A stretch of 7,758 nucleotides of DNA, taken from positions 1 to 7,758 of the forward strand of contig WTIQ01000280.1 of the NCBI GenBank assembly GCA_011525185.1. The letters are read 5' to 3'. The stretch's first letter is position 1, and every line of letters begins with the position of its first letter. Of the stretch, positions 6,968 to 7,758 are shown one piece after another. The position numbers and the translations under genes were made by a program. Under the pieces are notes generated by a model that was given only the letters and a program-made list of their open reading frames with translations, was not told the origin of the DNA and did not search any database. Source of the stretch: Paracoccaceae bacterium. Its GTDB lineage: Bacteria > Pseudomonadota > Alphaproteobacteria > Rhodobacterales > Rhodobacteraceae.

Positions 6968-7677
6968 TCGACAGCCTCCCGCACAATCTGCGTTTCACGA
7001 AAGATCAGCAAACGATAGAGATAATCCCAAATTGCGACAGCCAATAAAATAGTCCCAACAGACATGGCAAGCTGCGGTAGCCAGACGGGGGTAAAGACCA
7101 TGTCAGAGCCAGCCTTTGACCATGTATCTGCCCAGTGCCAGGGCCATTGACCCATCATCGAAAAGAGGGAGAGGACCCATTCGGGCACCTGATCTAAGCC
7201 TTGCGTACGATCGTTGAGCATTTCGGAGAAATAATTCGTCTTTACAGCGTAGCGCGCGAAGTAGGTTGCGGTGATTGCAGACACGAGCATCGCAAAAGCG
7301 TCCAGCCAAAATTTTAAAAACCCATTCATATTCAAGAAAATAGACACCCGAATATGAGCGCCTCGGGTCAGCGCATAGGCCATTGCAAAAAACGAAGTAC
7401 ATGCCATGGCATAGCCCGCGAATTCAGTTCCACCTGGGAAAATTGTACTTGTCCATCTTGCTACCATTTGACCCACAATCAGCAGCAAAATGATCACCAT
7501 AAAAAGAGCCGCAAGAACGCCCGATGCCACGTAAAGACGATCCGTTATTTTCCAAATCGGTGTCAAAAGTTTACGTGCAATTTGCGGTGCGAGGAGACAA
7601 AATAGGGCAAAAAGACTCGGCATGACGAACAGCCAGACCCACAAAGGAAGCCCAAGCATAGGCTGCCAGTCTCTCAT
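6964..7677 (-). CDS. dctQ: TRAP transporter small permease subunit, DctQ family (237 aa)
   Basis: Inner-membrane small subunit of the TRAP transporter, the partner of the large permease. The DctQ signature is seen as PGGTEFAGYAMACTSFFAMA (81-100) followed by YALTRGAHIRVSIF (101-114). Hydrophobic stretches at about 10-30, 48-70, 85-104, 121-142 and 200-222 suggest five membrane segments, where most DctQ proteins have four. The N-terminal segment is the extra one. The loop at about 145-198, with the QGLDQVPEW segment (159-167), is also long. The total of 237 residues exceeds the usual 160-190, so this is a long DctQ subtype and not a truncated or fused gene. The ATG at 7677 has GGAG at 7688-7685, seven bases upstream, which supports the start. 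It is the first gene of the visible unit and lies just after a terminator hairpin. Confidence 0.9.
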   Translation of the reverse strand: MRDWQPMLGLPLWVWLFVMPSLFALFCLLAPQIARKLLTPIWKITDRLYVASGVLAALFMVIILLLIVGQMVARWTSTIFPGGTEFAGYAMACTSFFAMAYALTRGAHIRVSIFLNMNGFLKFWLDAFAMLVSAITATYFARYAVKTNYFSEMLNDRTQGLDQVPEWVLSLFSMMGQWPWHWADTWSKAGSDMVFTPVWLPQLAMSVGTILLAVAIWDYLYRLLIFRETQIVREAVE

Positions 7678-7697
7678 AGCTTAGCTCCACATCTTTG

Positions 7698-7740
7698 AAA
7701 AAAGGGATCGCTTCGCAGCACAGGCAGGCCGCGAAGCGAT
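7698..7740 (-). terminator. Intrinsic terminator upstream of the TRAP permease genes
   Basis: A perfect 10-bp inverted repeat, ATCGCTTCGC (7707-7716) and GCGAAGCGAT (7731-7740), has a 14-base loop. On the minus strand it is followed by CCC and then six T residues (7703-7698), so it works in the direction of the TRAP genes. It ends just ahead of the dctQ ribosome-binding site. The likely role is to end most transcripts of an upstream gene, with partial read-through into the permease genes. TRAP operons are known to carry such hairpins between dctP and dctQ. The upstream gene is outside the window. Confidence 0.8.
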
Positions 7741-7758
7741 GTGTAAGATCAGTTTGCT
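7741..7758 (-). other. Edge sequence, possibly the end of an upstream gene
   Basis: These bases precede the terminator on the minus strand. One minus frame contains TGA at 7751-7749, which would suit the stop codon of an upstream minus-strand gene ending nine bases before the hairpin. There is too little sequence to identify any protein. A TRAP solute-binding protein is expected from context only. Confidence 0.2.

Overview
The window looks like a piece of an alphaproteobacterial chromosome, most likely from the Rhodobacterales (Roseobacter group). The basis is recognition of the protein families: a fused indolepyruvate:ferredoxin oxidoreductase of the alphaproteobacterial type, a LysR regulator with a very Rhodobacterales-like N-terminus, and a DctQ/DctM TRAP transporter. 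No taxonomic marker gene is present, so this is inference. There are no mobile elements, rRNA or tRNA genes, or CRISPR repeats that I can see.

Layout from left to right. (1) 66-3473, minus strand: one 1135-residue fused 2-oxoacid:ferredoxin oxidoreductase (IorA- and IorB-like parts on one chain). The 65 bases after its stop hold no recognisable feature. (2) 3474-3636: a divergent promoter region. (3) 3637-4554, plus strand: a LysR-family regulator, divergent from the oxidoreductase. (4) 4555-4987: a gene-free, AT-rich gap between two converging transcription units. Its left part is densely structured and ends in a textbook intrinsic terminator at 4681-4708. I read it as a structured 3' UTR or a small RNA with an exposed anti-Shine-Dalgarno-like CUCCCU loop. 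Its right part has a 14-bp palindrome and two small hairpins. (5) 7677-4988, minus strand: a tightly packed three-gene unit encoding a TRAP small permease, a TRAP large permease and an Asp/Glu/hydantoin-racemase-like enzyme. The junctions are a 4-base GTGA overlap and a 3-base gap. (6) 7678-7758: leader of this unit, with a strong minus-strand intrinsic terminator. It probably separates the transporter membrane genes from an upstream gene beyond the right edge; a dctP-type binding-protein gene is the obvious candidate.

How the parts work together. The TRAP permeases, with an off-window periplasmic binding protein, would import an organic acid or amino acid. The translationally coupled racemase-like enzyme probably acts on that solute or its product. 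The oxidoreductase would oxidatively decarboxylate aryl-pyruvates (or related 2-oxoacids) from amino acid catabolism to acyl-CoA. The LysR protein may control the oxidoreductase gene, itself, or both. Nothing in the sequence directly links the oxidoreductase to the TRAP/racemase unit.

I do not see a clearly new multi-gene system. The parts most worth a second look are the structured RNA at 4590-4708, the terminator ahead of the TRAP permease genes, and the unassigned substrate of the TRAP-racemase unit.
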